The position numbers were made by a program, and so were the translations under genes. This document shows positions 1-12,102 of a stretch of DNA of 64,000 nt, piece by piece. The notes under the pieces are model-generated. The model saw only the letters and a list, made by a program, of their open reading frames with translations, searched no databases and was not told the DNA's origin. Source of the stretch: Streptomyces litmocidini (GTDB lineage Bacteria; Actinomycetota; Actinomycetes; Streptomycetales; Streptomycetaceae); NCBI RefSeq assembly GCF_014649755.1, contig NZ_BMTQ01000001.1, positions 186,001 to 250,000 of the forward strand, given 5' to 3'. Position 1 is the first letter of the stretch; each line of letters starts with the position of its first letter.

Positions 1-1690
<1,690 letters not shown>

Positions 1691-1710
1691 GAGTCAGGTC
1701 CCTTCCGTCG

Positions 1711-3306
1711 TCACTTCGAGACGTTGACGGCGGGAGCGTCAGCGCCGAGCAGCTTGCCGTCAGAGGTCTCGAACTGCTTCTTGAACTCCGCGATGGCGTC
1801 GCCGACGGACTGCAGCGTGTCGTCCGACATCTTGCCGCCCTCGCGGATGGAGGTCATGAGGCCCGAGTGGTTCTGGCGCAGGTACGCCAGCATCTCGGCC
1901 TCGAAGCGACGGATGTCGGCGACCGGGACGTCGTCCATCTTGCCGGTGGTGCCGGCCCAGACGGAGACGACCTGGTTCTCGGTCGGCATCGGCTGGTACT
2001 GAGCCTGCTTGAGCAGCTCGACCATGCGCTGACCGCGCTCCAGCTGCGCCTTCGACGCGGCGTCCAGGTCGGAACCGAAGGCGGCGAACGCCTCGAGCTC
2101 GCGGAACTGGGCCAGGTCGACACGGAGGCGACCGGAGATCTGCTTCATCGCCTTGTGCTGGGCGGAGCCACCGACTCGGGAGACCGAGATACCGACGTTC
2201 AGGGCCGGGCGCTGGCCGGCGTTGAACAGGTCGGACTCCAGGAAGCACTGGCCGTCGGTGATGGAGATGACGTTGGTCGGGATGAACGCGGAGACGTCGT
2301 TGGCCTTCGTCTCGACGATCGGCAGACCGGTCATCGAACCGGCACCCAGCTCGTCCGAGAGCTTCGCGCAGCGCTCGAGGAGACGGGAGTGCAGGTAGAA
2401 GACGTCACCCGGGTAGGCCTCACGGCCCGGCGGGCGGCGCAGCAGCAGCGACACGGCGCGGTAGGCGTCGGCCTGCTTCGACAGGTCGTCGAAGACGATC
2501 AGGACGTGCTTGCCCTGGTACATCCAGTGCTGGCCGATGGCGGAGCCGGTGTACGGCGCCAGGTACTTGAAGCCGGCCGGGTCGGACGCCGGGGCGGCGA
2601 CGATCGTCGTGTACTCGAGCGCGCCGGCCTCTTCCAGGGCGCCGCGAACGGACGCGATGGTCGAGCCCTTCTGGCCGACGGCGACGTAGATGCAGCGGAC
2701 CTGCTTGTTCACGTCGCCCGAGCGCCAGTTGTCGCGCTGGTTGATGATGGTGTCGACACAGAGCGCGGTCTTGCCGGTCTGACGGTCACCGATGATCAGC
2801 TGACGCTGACCACGGCCGACCGGCGTCATGGCGTCGACGGCCTTGTAGCCGGTCTCCATCGGCTCGTGCACCGACTTACGGGCCATAACGCCCGGGGCCT
2901 GCAGCTCGAGGGCGCGGCGGCCCTCGGTCGCGATCTCGCCGAGACCGTCGATCGGGTTACCGAGCGGGTCGACGACGCGACCCAGGTAGCCCTCACCGAC
3001 ACCTACGGAGAGGACCTCGCCGGTGCGCTGCACCGACTGACCCTCCTCGATGCCGCTGAACTCGCCGAGGACGATGGCACCGATCTCGCGCTCCTCGAGG
3101 TTGAGGGCGAGACCGAGGGTGCCGTCCTCGAACTTCAGCAGCTCGTTCGCCATGGCCGAGGGAAGACCCTCGACCTTCGCGATACCGTCACCGGCCAGGC
3201 TGACCGTGCCGACCTCCTCGCGCGAGGCCGCGTCCGGCTGGTACGACTGGACGAAGTTCTCCAGTGCGTCCCGGATCTCCTCCGGCCGGATCGTGAGCTC
3301 CGCCAT
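1711..3306 (-). CDS. atpA: ATP synthase F1 subunit alpha
   Basis: Regulatory nucleotide-binding subunit of F1, forming the alpha3beta3 head. The 531-residue protein has the P-loop GDRQTGKT near residue 172 and the signature [18 protein letters not shown] chose the ATG at 3306 ([11 protein letters not shown]), which has purine-rich AAGGAG upstream. The reading frame is open further upstream to 3525, but that extension has no conserved sequence and covers the atpH-atpA spacer. That 150-bp spacer (3307-3457) is the longest gap inside the operon. It may hold a processing or internal regulatory site; I recognised none. Confidence 0.98.
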   Translation of the reverse strand: MAELTIRPEEIRDALENFVQSYQPDAASREEVGTVSLAGDGIAKVEGLPSAMANELLKFEDGTLGLALNLEEREIGAIVLGEFSGIEEGQSVQRTGEVLSVGVGEGYLGRVVDPLGNPIDGLGEIATEGRRALELQAPGVMARKSVHEPMETGYKAVDAMTPVGRGQRQLIIGDRQTGKTALCVDTIINQRDNWRSGDVNKQVRCIYVAVGQKGSTIASVRGALEEAGALEYTTIVAAPASDPAGFKYLAPYTGSAIGQHWMYQGKHVLIVFDDLSKQADAYRAVSLLLRRPPGREAYPGDVFYLHSRLLERCAKLSDELGAGSMTGLPIVETKANDVSAFIPTNVISITDGQCFLESDLFNAGQRPALNVGISVSRVGGSAQHKAMKQISGRLRVDLAQFRELEAFAAFGSDLDAASKAQLERGQRMVELLKQAQYQPMPTENQVVSVWAGTTGKMDDVPVADIRRFEAEMLAYLRQNHSGLMTSIREGGKMSDDTLQSVGDAIAEFKKQFETSDGKLLGADAPAVNVSK

Positions 3307-3457
3307 CTGGGTTCCCTGCTCTCCTTGTTGGGCCCGAAGTTTCTTAAGGGGTCTGGGGGCCGACCCCCAGGAATCTTCTGCAATCTCTGCACGGCCCAAC
3401 CGGGCCGCTGGTGATGCTGTGTTGCTGTACTGCCTTGTGCTGCTGTGGTCGCTGCCG

Positions 3458-4273
3458 TCAGCCGGCCAGTCGACGGGTCGCCTCGCCGAGGCGCTCCGCG
3501 ATGGAGCCGTCGATGATCTCGTCACCGACGCGCACCGTGATCCCGCCGAGGACCGCGGGGTCCACGTCCAGGTTCAGGTGCATCTCGCGGCCGTACAGCT
3601 TCGCCAGTGCGGCACCGAGGCGCTGCTTCTGCCGGTCCGACAGCGGCACCGCCGAGGTGACGACGGCGACCATCCGGTCCCGGCGCGCCGCGGCGAGCTT
3701 GGACAGGGACTCGAGTCCCGCTTCCAGGCTACGTCCCCGGGGCTGGGTCACCAGACGGACGACCAGGCGCTCGGTGGTCGCGTGGGCCTTGCCGCCGAGC
3801 AGGCTGCGCAGCAGCGTGCCCTTCGCCGTGGCCGTGGCGGCCTTGTCCGTCAGCGCCGAGCGCAGCTCGGTGCTGGAGGACACGATCCGGCCGAACCGGA
3901 ACAGCTCGTCCTCGACGTCGTCGAGGGCGCCCGCCTTCTGCGCCGCGGTGAGGTCGGCGGTGTTCGCCAGCTCCTCGGTCGCGTCGACCAGGTCGCGCGA
4001 GCGCGACCAGCGGGAACGCACCATGCCGGACACCAGGTCGACGGTCTCGCCGCCCACCTGTCCGCGCAGGAGTCGCTGCGCGAGCTCGGCCTTGGCCTCA
4101 CCCGACTGGGCGGGGTCGGTCAGGACCCGACGCAGCGACACCTCGCGGTCGAGCAGCACGGTGACGGCGGCCAGCTCGTCCGCGAGCTTCTTCGCGTCGA
4201 CCGGCGTGTTGTCGGTCAGCGCGTCGAGGGACTCACGGGCGGCGGACAGTGCCTCGCGGCTCGCTCCGTTCAT
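3458..4273 (-). CDS. atpH: ATP synthase F1 subunit delta
   Basis: Peripheral-stalk subunit holding the F1 head to subunit b. At 271 residues it is longer than the roughly 180-residue proteobacterial delta; long delta subunits are usual in Streptomyces. The conserved C-terminal part [20 protein letters not shown] ends the family domain. Its ATG overlaps the atpF stop by four bases (ATGA), so the two stalk proteins are probably translated in step. Confidence 0.96.
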   Translation of the reverse strand: MNGASREALSAARESLDALTDNTPVDAKKLADELAAVTVLLDREVSLRRVLTDPAQSGEAKAELAQRLLRGQVGGETVDLVSGMVRSRWSRSRDLVDATEELANTADLTAAQKAGALDDVEDELFRFGRIVSSSTELRSALTDKAATATAKGTLLRSLLGGKAHATTERLVVRLVTQPRGRSLEAGLESLSKLAAARRDRMVAVVTSAVPLSDRQKQRLGAALAKLYGREMHLNLDVDPAVLGGITVRVGDEIIDGSIAERLGEATRRLAG

Positions 4274-4815
4274 CGGACAGCCTCGGCCTTCTCCTCGAGC
4301 TCGTCGAGGAAGCGGTCGATGGTGCGGCTCTGGCGGGCGGCGTCCTCGAGGGACTCGCCGACCAGCTTGCCGGCCAGGTCGGTCGCGAGCTTGCCCACGT
4401 CCTGACGCAGCGACGCGGACGCGGCCTTGCGGTCGGCCTCGATCTGCGCGTGGCCGGCCGCGATGATCTCCTCGCGCTGGCGCTGGCCTTCCGCCTTCAT
4501 CTCCTGGATGATCGCGGTGCCCTGCTCCGTGGCCTCCTGGCGAAGACGCGCGGCCTCGTGGCGAGCCTCGGCGAGCTGGGCCTTGTACTGCTCCAGCACA
4601 CTCTGAGCCTCGATCTGGGCCGACTCGGCCTTCTCGATGCCACCCTCGATGGCCTCGCGGCGCTCGTCCAGAACCTTGTTGATGTTCGGGAGGAGCTTCT
4701 TGGCGAGGAAGCCGAAGACGATGACGAAGGCGATCAGGCCGATGACGAGCTCGTCGAGATGCGGGATGAGAGGAGGCTGCGCCTCTTCACCCTGCGCAAG
4801 AAGCAGAGCGTTCAC
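4270..4815 (-). CDS. atpF: ATP synthase Fo subunit b
   Basis: Membrane-anchored peripheral stalk. The 181-residue product has one N-terminal transmembrane segment (about residues 23-43, LVIGLIAFVIVFGFLAKKLL) and then a long charged Ala/Glu/Arg-rich helix, the coiled-coil stalk. It is followed without a gap by atpH (4-bp overlap). Length and layout are typical for the family. Confidence 0.97.
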   Translation of the reverse strand: MNALLLAQGEEAQPPLIPHLDELVIGLIAFVIVFGFLAKKLLPNINKVLDERREAIEGGIEKAESAQIEAQSVLEQYKAQLAEARHEAARLRQEATEQGTAIIQEMKAEGQRQREEIIAAGHAQIEADRKAASASLRQDVGKLATDLAGKLVGESLEDAARQSRTIDRFLDELEEKAEAVR

Positions 4816-4856
4816 ATCAGTGCCTTCCGTAAAAAGAATCGGGCAGTCGGTCCGGC

Positions 4857-6015
<1,159 letters not shown>

Positions 6016-6240
6016 CGCGGGCTCCTTCAGCGTGGCGCATAGGTACGGCAACCTCGTTGTGTCGGCGCGGCGCGCAGCCGCGGGTCGGCACTGGACTGGT
6101 CTTACGGATAAGGGGGCGGCGGTTCGGCATCGAGCCTCTCGCTGGGACAGGCGCCGTTTCGGATGCCCGCGTCCGCAGTGCCGCAGTTGGCACCGGACGA
6201 TAGCAGGAAGCCGAACTCGGCTTTATCCCGGCCCTACCCT

Positions 6241-6654
6241 TCACGACCTGGACCCCGTGTTTCCGGGGTCGATGTACGTGATCTTGGCCTTCATGTAGGC
6301 CCGGGCCTGTGCGGCGACCCACACCACGGTCGTCGCGAGCAGCGTGAAGGCGAAGGCCTTGAAGTCGAACAGGGTCGTGTTCTTCAGCAAGGCCAGGAAG
6401 ATGAAGAGCACCAGCAGCTGGGCCGTGTAGAGCATGAGCCCCATGGCCTGGAAGAGGTGCGGAAGCGACTTCGCCGTCCGCTGGAGAACCAGCTGCCCGA
6501 TCCCCATGAAGAGGATGACCACCAGGGTGCCGACGACGGCACCGATCGCACCCTTGCCACCGGCGACCACCCCGCTGACGACCGTGGCGATCGCGCCGAC
6601 GGCTGCGGAGGGTACGGCGGTGTGCAGAAGGATGCGTGCGTCGTTCGACGGCAT
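6241..6654 (-). CDS. atpI: AtpI-like membrane protein, first gene of the atp operon
   Basis: Small membrane protein (137 residues, about four hydrophobic segments) at the position of AtpI, which in other bacteria helps assemble the c-ring or carries Mg2+. Identification rests mostly on position and hydropathy (AVGAIATVVSGVVAGGKGA, then three more helices); AtpI proteins are poorly conserved in sequence. The start is ATG 6654 (MPSNDARILLH) with GCGGAG upstream. A GTG-initiated extension upstream cannot be excluded. There is a 225-bp spacer before atpB (6016-6240). Confidence 0.8.
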   Translation of the reverse strand: MPSNDARILLHTAVPSAAVGAIATVVSGVVAGGKGAIGAVVGTLVVILFMGIGQLVLQRTAKSLPHLFQAMGLMLYTAQLLVLFIFLALLKNTTLFDFKAFAFTLLATTVVWVAAQARAYMKAKITYIDPGNTGSRS

Positions 6655-6918
6655 GGCGGTGTCTCCGCTTGCTCTGGAGGGGGCGATGGTGTCGTCATGG
6701 ACGAGCGTAAGCCCGGTCCGAGGTGGGTCTCGGGGCCAACAGACCGTCGCACTACGGTCTTTCGGCACTGTCGCCGGGTCTCGTGAACCGTATCACAAAC
6801 TATTTGAATAGGTCTTTACCCATACGGTGTGCCAACGGTCACACATGAGAGTTACCCCGCGCGTGTGTGCGCGACAGCGAGGCACCTTGTCTGCTATTGG
6901 CCCCGGATGGGGCTTTCG
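6655..6918 (-). promoter_or_regulatory. Probable promoter region of the atp operon
   Basis: This 264-bp gap separates the upstream sugar-phosphate transferase gene from atpI, the first atp gene. It contains an AT-richer patch (about 6785-6835) that stands out from the surrounding GC-rich sequence, as expected for a promoter reading leftward. I could not pick unambiguous -35 and -10 boxes. Confidence 0.4.
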
Positions 6919-8268
6919 TCAACCTCGCGCCCCGGCCTTACTCCTGTCGGTGAAGCGCGAACGGTGACCGATGGCGGTCGCCCCGTTGACCCCCGCGGGC
7001 ACGGGCTCCCGCTCCTCCTCGACGGATTCGGCGGACTCGGCGGACTCGGCGGACTCGGAGCCGGCGTCGTCGAGGGACTCCGCCGTCACGGCGGCCGGCT
7101 TGCGGCGCCGGTAGCGGGGCGGCACCACGGACTGGGCCCAGCGCGGGGCGCGCGGCGTGAAGCGCGGCAGCAGGAGCAGCACCAGGCCGATCGCGCTGAG
7201 CGCGACGACGCCGAGGACGATCCACATCGAGGTCGAGTGGACCGAGTAGGCCAGCGTGCCGAAGGCGATGAGCGCCGACCAGAAGTACATGATCAGCACC
7301 GCGCGGCTGTGCGAGTGCCCGATCTCCAGGAGCCGGTGGTGCAGGTGGCCGCGGTCGGCCGCGAACGGCGACTGCCCCTTCCACGTGCGGCGCACGATCG
7401 CGAGGACCAGGTCGGCCATCGGGATCGCGATGATCGTCAGCGGCAGCACCAGCGGGATGAAGACCGGCAGGGCGGCGTGGGTGGCCTCACGGGTCGAACC
7501 CTCGAAGAGGCGCAGCACGTCGGGGTCGACCTGTCCGGTGATCGAGATGGCGGAGGCCGCCAGGATCAGGCCGATCAGCATCGAGCCCGAGTCGCCCATG
7601 AAGATGCGCGCCGGGTGCATGTTGTGCGGCAGGAAGCCCAGGCACATGCCCATGAGGATGGCGGCGAAGAGGGTCGCGGGGGCGGCCGCCTCGATCGTGT
7701 AGCCGTACCAGAGGCGGTACGCGTACAGGAAGAAGGCCGCGGCGGCGATGCAGACCATGCCGGCGGCGAGGCCGTCGAGGCCGTCGACGAAGTTCACGGC
7801 GTTGATGGTGAGGACCACCAGGGCGACCGTGAGGAGCGTGCCCTGCCAGGGGGTGAGGGCGACCGTGCCGACACCGGGGATCGGCAGCCACAGGATCGTC
7901 AGGCCCTGCGCGACCATCACGCCCGCCGAGATCATCTGCGCGCCCAGCTTGATCAGGGCGTCCAGCTCGAACTTGTCGTCGAGGACGCCGATCAGCCAGA
8001 TCAGGGCGGCGCCGGAGAGCAGCGCGCGGGGCTCGTTGGACTGCTCGAAGACGCTGCTCAGGTTCTGCAGGTGGTCGGCGACGAGCAGTCCCGCGCACAG
8101 CCCGAAGAACATGGCGATGCCACCGAGCCGCGGAGTCGGTTCTCGGTGCACGTCACGGGCGCGGATCTCCGGCATCGCCCCGGTCGCGATGGCGAACTTC
8201 CGCACCGGACCGGTGAGCAGATAGGTCACCGCCGCCGTGACACAGAGCGTCAGCAGGTAATCACGCAC
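6919..8268 (-). CDS. MraY/WecA-family polyprenyl-phosphate sugar-1-phosphate transferase
   Basis: Integral membrane enzyme of glycosyltransferase family 4. It moves an N-acetylhexosamine-1-phosphate from UDP-sugar to undecaprenyl phosphate, starting synthesis of teichoic-acid-like or other wall polymers. Family motifs visible in order: HREPTPRLGG, NAVNFVDGLDGLAAG, HPARIFMGDSGS, and HLHHRLLE near the C-terminus. The last is the cytoplasmic loop typical of WecA/TagO/Rfe types rather than MraY. I chose GTG at 8268 (VRDYLLTL), the point where homologs begin; the frame is open 39 bp further. A Ser/Glu repeat tail (ESAESAESAESVEE) lies near the C-terminus. Substrate is inferred. Confidence 0.88.
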   Translation of the reverse strand: MRDYLLTLCVTAAVTYLLTGPVRKFAIATGAMPEIRARDVHREPTPRLGGIAMFFGLCAGLLVADHLQNLSSVFEQSNEPRALLSGAALIWLIGVLDDKFELDALIKLGAQMISAGVMVAQGLTILWLPIPGVGTVALTPWQGTLLTVALVVLTINAVNFVDGLDGLAAGMVCIAAAAFFLYAYRLWYGYTIEAAAPATLFAAILMGMCLGFLPHNMHPARIFMGDSGSMLIGLILAASAISITGQVDPDVLRLFEGSTREATHAALPVFIPLVLPLTIIAIPMADLVLAIVRRTWKGQSPFAADRGHLHHRLLEIGHSHSRAVLIMYFWSALIAFGTLAYSVHSTSMWIVLGVVALSAIGLVLLLLPRFTPRAPRWAQSVVPPRYRRRKPAAVTAESLDDAGSESAESAESAESVEEEREPVPAGVNGATAIGHRSRFTDRSKAGARG

Positions 8269-8375
8269 GGGCTGCCCCACAGGAATAGCTGGCCATCTCA
8301 GCCCCACACCCTAGCCGTGCCGTCCATGTGGTTGGAGACACCGGGGCCCCCCGAACGGTTGCGCCCGGTCCCCCA

Positions 8376-9623
8376 TCAGTGCCCGTACGGGGGAAATCGG
8401 GAGGTCAGCTCCCGTACCTCCGCGCGTACCCGGGCCGTTTCCCCGGCGTCGTCCCGCAACGCGACGGTGAACAGTGCGGCGATCCTCGCCATCTCCGGGG
8501 TGCCCATCCCCTGCGTGGTGACGGCCGCGGTGCCGAGCCGGATGCCCCGGCCCTCCCCGTGCGGCAGGGCGCAGGTGTCGAGCACCATGCCGGCGGCGGC
8601 GAGCCGTGCGCGGGCGGTGCGGCCGTCGACCCCGAGCGGCGCGGGATCGGCGGTGATGAGATGCGTGTCCGTCCCGCCGGTGGTCACCGCGAAGCCCTCG
8701 GCGGCGAGGGCGGCCGCGAGGACCTTCGCGTGTTCGACCACCTGATGGGCGTACGCCGTGAACGCCGGGGCGGACGCCTCGCCGAAGGCCACCGCCTTGG
8801 CCGCGATCGTGTGCATCTGGGCGCCGCCCTGCGTGAACGGGAACACCGCCCGGTCGACCGGGCCCGCCAGTTCCTCGCCGCACAGGAGCATTCCGCCGCG
8901 CGGCCCGCGCAGCACCTTGTGGGTGGTCGCGCAGACCACGTCGGCGTACGGGACGGGGCTGGGGGCCGCTCCCCCGGCGACCAGGCCGATGGGGTGGGCG
9001 GCGTCGGCGATCAGGTACGCCCCCACCTCGTCGGCGATCTCGCGGAAGACCGCGTAGTCGAGGTGACGGGGATAGGAGATCGACCCGCAGACGATCGCCT
9101 TGGGCCGGTGGTGGCGGGCGAGCGCGGCGACCTGCTCGTAGTCGACGAGCCCGGTCTCGGCGTCGACGCCGTAGGGCACGAAGTCGAACCACCGCCCGGA
9201 GAAATTGGCGGGCGACCCGTGCGTGAGGTGCCCGCCGTGGCCGAGGCCCATGGCCAGGACCGTGTCACCGGGCCTGAGAAGGGCCGCGTACGCCGCCAGA
9301 ACGGCCGAGGAGCCGGAGTGGGACTGCACGTTCGCGTGGTCCGCTCCGAAGAGCGCGGTGACCCGCTCGACGGCGATCCGCTCGACCGCGTCGGCGTACT
9401 CGCAGCCGCCGTGGTGCCGGGCGCCGGGGTAGCCCTCGGCGTACTTGTTGGCGAGCGGGGAGCCGAGGGCGGCGAGGACGGCGGGCGAGGTGAAGTTCTC
9501 GGCCGCGATCAGCTGCAGACTGTCGGCCTGCCGCCGCACCTCGCCGAGCAGCACATCGGCGACCTCGGGGTCCTGTCGGCGCAGGACGTCGAGCTCCTCA
9601 TCGGGGGGTGCGGTGACGGACAT
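8376..9623 (-). CDS. glyA: Serine hydroxymethyltransferase
   Basis: PLP enzyme interconverting serine and glycine with tetrahydrofolate, feeding one-carbon metabolism. The 415-residue protein has the early signature LIAAENFTSPAVLAALGSPL NKYAEGYPG-type sequence and the PLP lysine in CATTHKVLRGPRGG (Lys near residue 235). Length is typical. ATG at 9623. The neighbours are unrelated and it appears to be its own transcript, with a 262-bp upstream gap (9624-9885) and 107 bp to the next gene downstream. Confidence 0.95.
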   Translation of the reverse strand: MSVTAPPDEELDVLRRQDPEVADVLLGEVRRQADSLQLIAAENFTSPAVLAALGSPLANKYAEGYPGARHHGGCEYADAVERIAVERVTALFGADHANVQSHSGSSAVLAAYAALLRPGDTVLAMGLGHGGHLTHGSPANFSGRWFDFVPYGVDAETGLVDYEQVAALARHHRPKAIVCGSISYPRHLDYAVFREIADEVGAYLIADAAHPIGLVAGGAAPSPVPYADVVCATTHKVLRGPRGGMLLCGEELAGPVDRAVFPFTQGGAQMHTIAAKAVAFGEASAPAFTAYAHQVVEHAKVLAAALAAEGFAVTTGGTDTHLITADPAPLGVDGRTARARLAAAGMVLDTCALPHGEGRGIRLGTAAVTTQGMGTPEMARIAALFTVALRDDAGETARVRAEVRELTSRFPPYGH

Positions 9624-9885
9624 GGCTGGCTCCGGACGTGGAGGGATGTCAGCACCAATGTAGGCAGCCGCACCCCGCCCCGCCTGTCGACTCCTCCCGA
9701 CGCGCCCCTCGCACCGCTCGGCCCCCGGAGGGCCTCCCCGGCTCCGGCGCGCTGCGGCGGCCTCCGACCGCCGGAGGTGGCCGGGGCCGTCGGCGCCGGA
9801 CCGGAGCGTCCGTGGACGCCCTCGGCGTCGGGTCGAGACGCCCGCGAACCCCCTCAGCGCTTGGCCGAGGCGCCCGCGAACCCCG

Positions 9886-10533
9886 TCAGCGCCTGGCCGA
9901 GACGCCCGTCAGGGCCGTCACCACCGGGTCCAGCGCCTGGTTGATCTCGTCGCCGATCGAGCGGAAGAAGGTGATCGGTGCGCCGTACGGGTCGTTGACC
10001 TCGTCGGCGTCCACCGAGGGGGCCAGGAGCCACCCGCGGAGAGCCGCGGCCGCGCGGACCAGGGCCCGTGCGCGTTCCACCACGCCCTCGTCGCGGGGGT
10101 CCGGGAGGGTGGCCGGGTCGATCGCGCGGACCAGGCGGGTGAACTCCTTCAGGGTGAAGGTGCGCAGGCCCGCCGAATGGCCCATCGAGATGACCTGCGC
10201 CCGGTGGTCGCGGGTCGCGGTCAGGACCAGGTCGGCGCGGATGACGTGCTCGTCGAGGAGCTCACGGCCCACGAAGCCGCTGTAGTCCGCGCCGAAGTCG
10301 GCGAGGACCAGTTCCGCGTTGGCCTCCATGGGGGCGCCCTCGTGGCCCCAGGTGCCCGCGCTCTCCACGATCAGGCCGCCGCCGAGGGGGTCGCCGAGGC
10401 GGTCGCTCAGGGCGTGGCGGGTCAGCCGCTCGGTGATCGGCGAGCGGCAGACGTTGCCGGTGCTGACGTGGAGGATGCGGAAGGTGTCGCTGTCTTCGTG
10501 CCCCGCTATGCCACGCCCCTCAGGGGGGGTCAA
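9886..10533 (-). CDS. LMW protein-tyrosine-phosphatase-like protein, nucleophile position is Ser
   Basis: Low-molecular-weight phosphatase/arsenate-reductase fold. The P-loop reads HVSTGNVCRSP where the family has V-C-x-G-N-x-C-R-S-P. The position of the catalytic Cys is therefore Ser24 (AGC at 10462-10464), while the second Cys and the Arg are kept. The general-acid region NDPYGAP is present near the C-terminus. Activity as a Cys-dependent phosphatase is doubtful; a binding or regulatory role is an inference. The start is probably TTG 10533, overlapping the stop of the preceding gene (TTGA) with GAGGTGG upstream. That position and coupling support it, but the exact start is uncertain. About 215 residues. 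Confidence 0.8.
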   Translation of the reverse strand: MTPPEGRGIAGHEDSDTFRILHVSTGNVCRSPITERLTRHALSDRLGDPLGGGLIVESAGTWGHEGAPMEANAELVLADFGADYSGFVGRELLDEHVIRADLVLTATRDHRAQVISMGHSAGLRTFTLKEFTRLVRAIDPATLPDPRDEGVVERARALVRAAAALRGWLLAPSVDADEVNDPYGAPITFFRSIGDEINQALDPVVTALTGVSARR

Positions 10534-11177
10534 CTGGCCACCTCGAGGTCGGGTACGACCTTCCGGAGCTCCTCCGGGGAGAGGGAGCCCTCGCGCAGCA
10601 GCACCGGCACCTTGCCCGTGACGTCGACGATGGAAGAAGGAACGATTCCGGGCGTGGGACCGCCGTCGAGGTAGACGGAGACGGAGTCGCCGAGCATCTG
10701 CTGGGCCGCGTCGCAGTCCTCCGGCGCCGGGTGGCCGGTGAGGTTGGCCGAGGTGACGGCCATCGGGCCCACCTCGGTGAGCAGTTCGATCGCGACGGGG
10801 TGCAGCGGCATCCGGATGGCGACGGTCCCCCGGCTGTCCCCCAGGTCCCACTGGAGGGACGGCTGGTGCCGGGCGACGAGGGTGAGCGCGCCGGGCCAGA
10901 AGGCGTCGACGAGTTCCCAGGCCTGTTCGGAGAAGTCGGTGACCAGGCCGTGGAGGGTGTTCGGGGAGCCGATGAGCACGGGCGTGGGCGTGTTGCGGCC
11001 CCGGCCCTTGGCGGCGAGCAGATCGCCGACGGCCTCGCTGCTGAAGGCGTCCGCCCCGATCCCGTACACGGTGTCGGTGGGCAGCACGACGAGCTCGCCC
11101 CGGCGGACGGCGGACGCGGCCTCGCGCAGGCCGGTCACGCGGTCGGTCGCCTCGTTGCAGTCGTATCGCCGTGCCAT
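10530..11177 (-). CDS. tsaC: Threonylcarbamoyl-AMP synthase (TsaC/Sua5/YrdC)
   Basis: Makes L-threonylcarbamoyladenylate from threonine, bicarbonate and ATP for the t6A37 modification of ANN-decoding tRNAs. The 215-residue product is one YrdC domain: ELVVLPTDTVYGIGADAF, the KGRGRNTPTPVLI nucleotide motif, GTVAIRMPLHP and AVTSANLTGHPA. It has no C-terminal Sua5 extension, so it is TsaC-like in length. It lies 34 bp after prmC, a common pairing, and overlaps the phosphatase-like gene by four bases. Confidence 0.95.
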   Translation of the reverse strand: MARRYDCNEATDRVTGLREAASAVRRGELVVLPTDTVYGIGADAFSSEAVGDLLAAKGRGRNTPTPVLIGSPNTLHGLVTDFSEQAWELVDAFWPGALTLVARHQPSLQWDLGDSRGTVAIRMPLHPVAIELLTEVGPMAVTSANLTGHPAPEDCDAAQQMLGDSVSVYLDGGPTPGIVPSSIVDVTGKVPVLLREGSLSPEELRKVVPDLEVAS

Positions 11178-11211
11178 CAGTTCCCGTCCTCCTCGTACAC
11201 GTCGTGCTTGC

Positions 11212-12057
11212 TCATGGCATCGCCTTGCGGGCGGTCGCGAACCGCGGCCGGTTGTTGAGGTCCGGGTGGTCGGCCGCGTCGGCCCAGCCGGCCTCCTCGT
11301 TGAAGATCCACGGCACCTGCCCGCCCTGGGTGTCGGCGTGCTCGATGACGACGAGGCCGCCGGGGCGCAGCAGCCGGTGGGCGGTGCGCTCGATGCCGCG
11401 GATGGTGTCGAGGCCGTCCTCGCCGGAGAAGAGGGCCATCTCCGGGTCGTGGTCGCGGGCCTCGGGCGCCACGTACTCCCACTCGGTGAGCGGGATGTAC
11501 GGCGGGTTGGAGATGACCAGGTCGACCTGGCCGTCCAGCTCGGGGAGCGCGGTGAGCGCGTCGCCCTGGTGGACGGTGACGCGGGAGCCCCGGGCGTTCT
11601 TGCGGGTCCACACGAGGGCGTCGTCGGAGAGCTCGACGGCGTGGACGCGCGAGCGCGGCACCTCCTGGGCCATGGCGAGGGCGATGGCCCCGGAGCCGGT
11701 GCACAGGTCGACGATGAGCGGTTCGACGACGTCCATGGCGCGTACGGCGTCTATGGCCCAGCCGACGACCGACTCGGTCTCCGGGCGGGGCACGAAGACG
11801 CCGGGCCCCACCTGGAGCTCCAGGTAGCGGAAGAACGCCCGCCCGGTGATGTGCTGGAGCGGCTCGCGGGCCTCGCGGCGGGCGACGGCCTCCCAGTAGC
11901 GGGCGTCGAAGTCCGCGTCCTTGACGTTGTGCAGCTCCCCCCGCTTGACGCCGTGCACGAACGCGGCGAGCTCCTCGGCGTCGAAACGCGGTGAGGGAAC
12001 GCCGGCGTCGGCCAGCCGCTGGGTGGCCTGGGCCACCTCGGCAAGCAGCAGGTTCAC
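11212..12057 (-). CDS. prmC: Peptide chain release factor N5-glutamine methyltransferase
   Basis: SAM-dependent enzyme methylating the Gln of the GGQ motif in release factors. The 281-residue protein has the N-terminal helical substrate domain and the Rossmann SAM site VDLCTGSGAIALAMA. The NPPY catalytic motif is in LVISNPPYIPLTEWE. It starts at GTG 12057 behind GGAGGACCAGC and lies 45 bp downstream of prfA, which encodes its substrate. The C-terminus carries a slightly longer tail (PDLNNRPRFATARK) typical of actinobacterial PrmC. Confidence 0.96.
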   Translation of the reverse strand: MNLLLAEVAQATQRLADAGVPSPRFDAEELAAFVHGVKRGELHNVKDADFDARYWEAVARREAREPLQHITGRAFFRYLELQVGPGVFVPRPETESVVGWAIDAVRAMDVVEPLIVDLCTGSGAIALAMAQEVPRSRVHAVELSDDALVWTRKNARGSRVTVHQGDALTALPELDGQVDLVISNPPYIPLTEWEYVAPEARDHDPEMALFSGEDGLDTIRGIERTAHRLLRPGGLVVIEHADTQGGQVPWIFNEEAGWADAADHPDLNNRPRFATARKAMP

Positions 12058-12102
12058 GCTGGTCCTCCGTGGTGCGGGGGTGGGGCTGGCTTGAGGGGGG
12101 CC

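Noticed and set aside
3307..3525. N-terminal extension of the alpha subunit
   Set aside because: Not conserved in ATP synthase alpha subunits, and it would hide the ribosome-binding site in front of ATG 3306.
10530..10851. N-terminal extension of the phosphatase-like protein over the tsaC gene
   Set aside because: Arg/Pro-rich, without conservation, and inside tsaC coding sequence in another frame.
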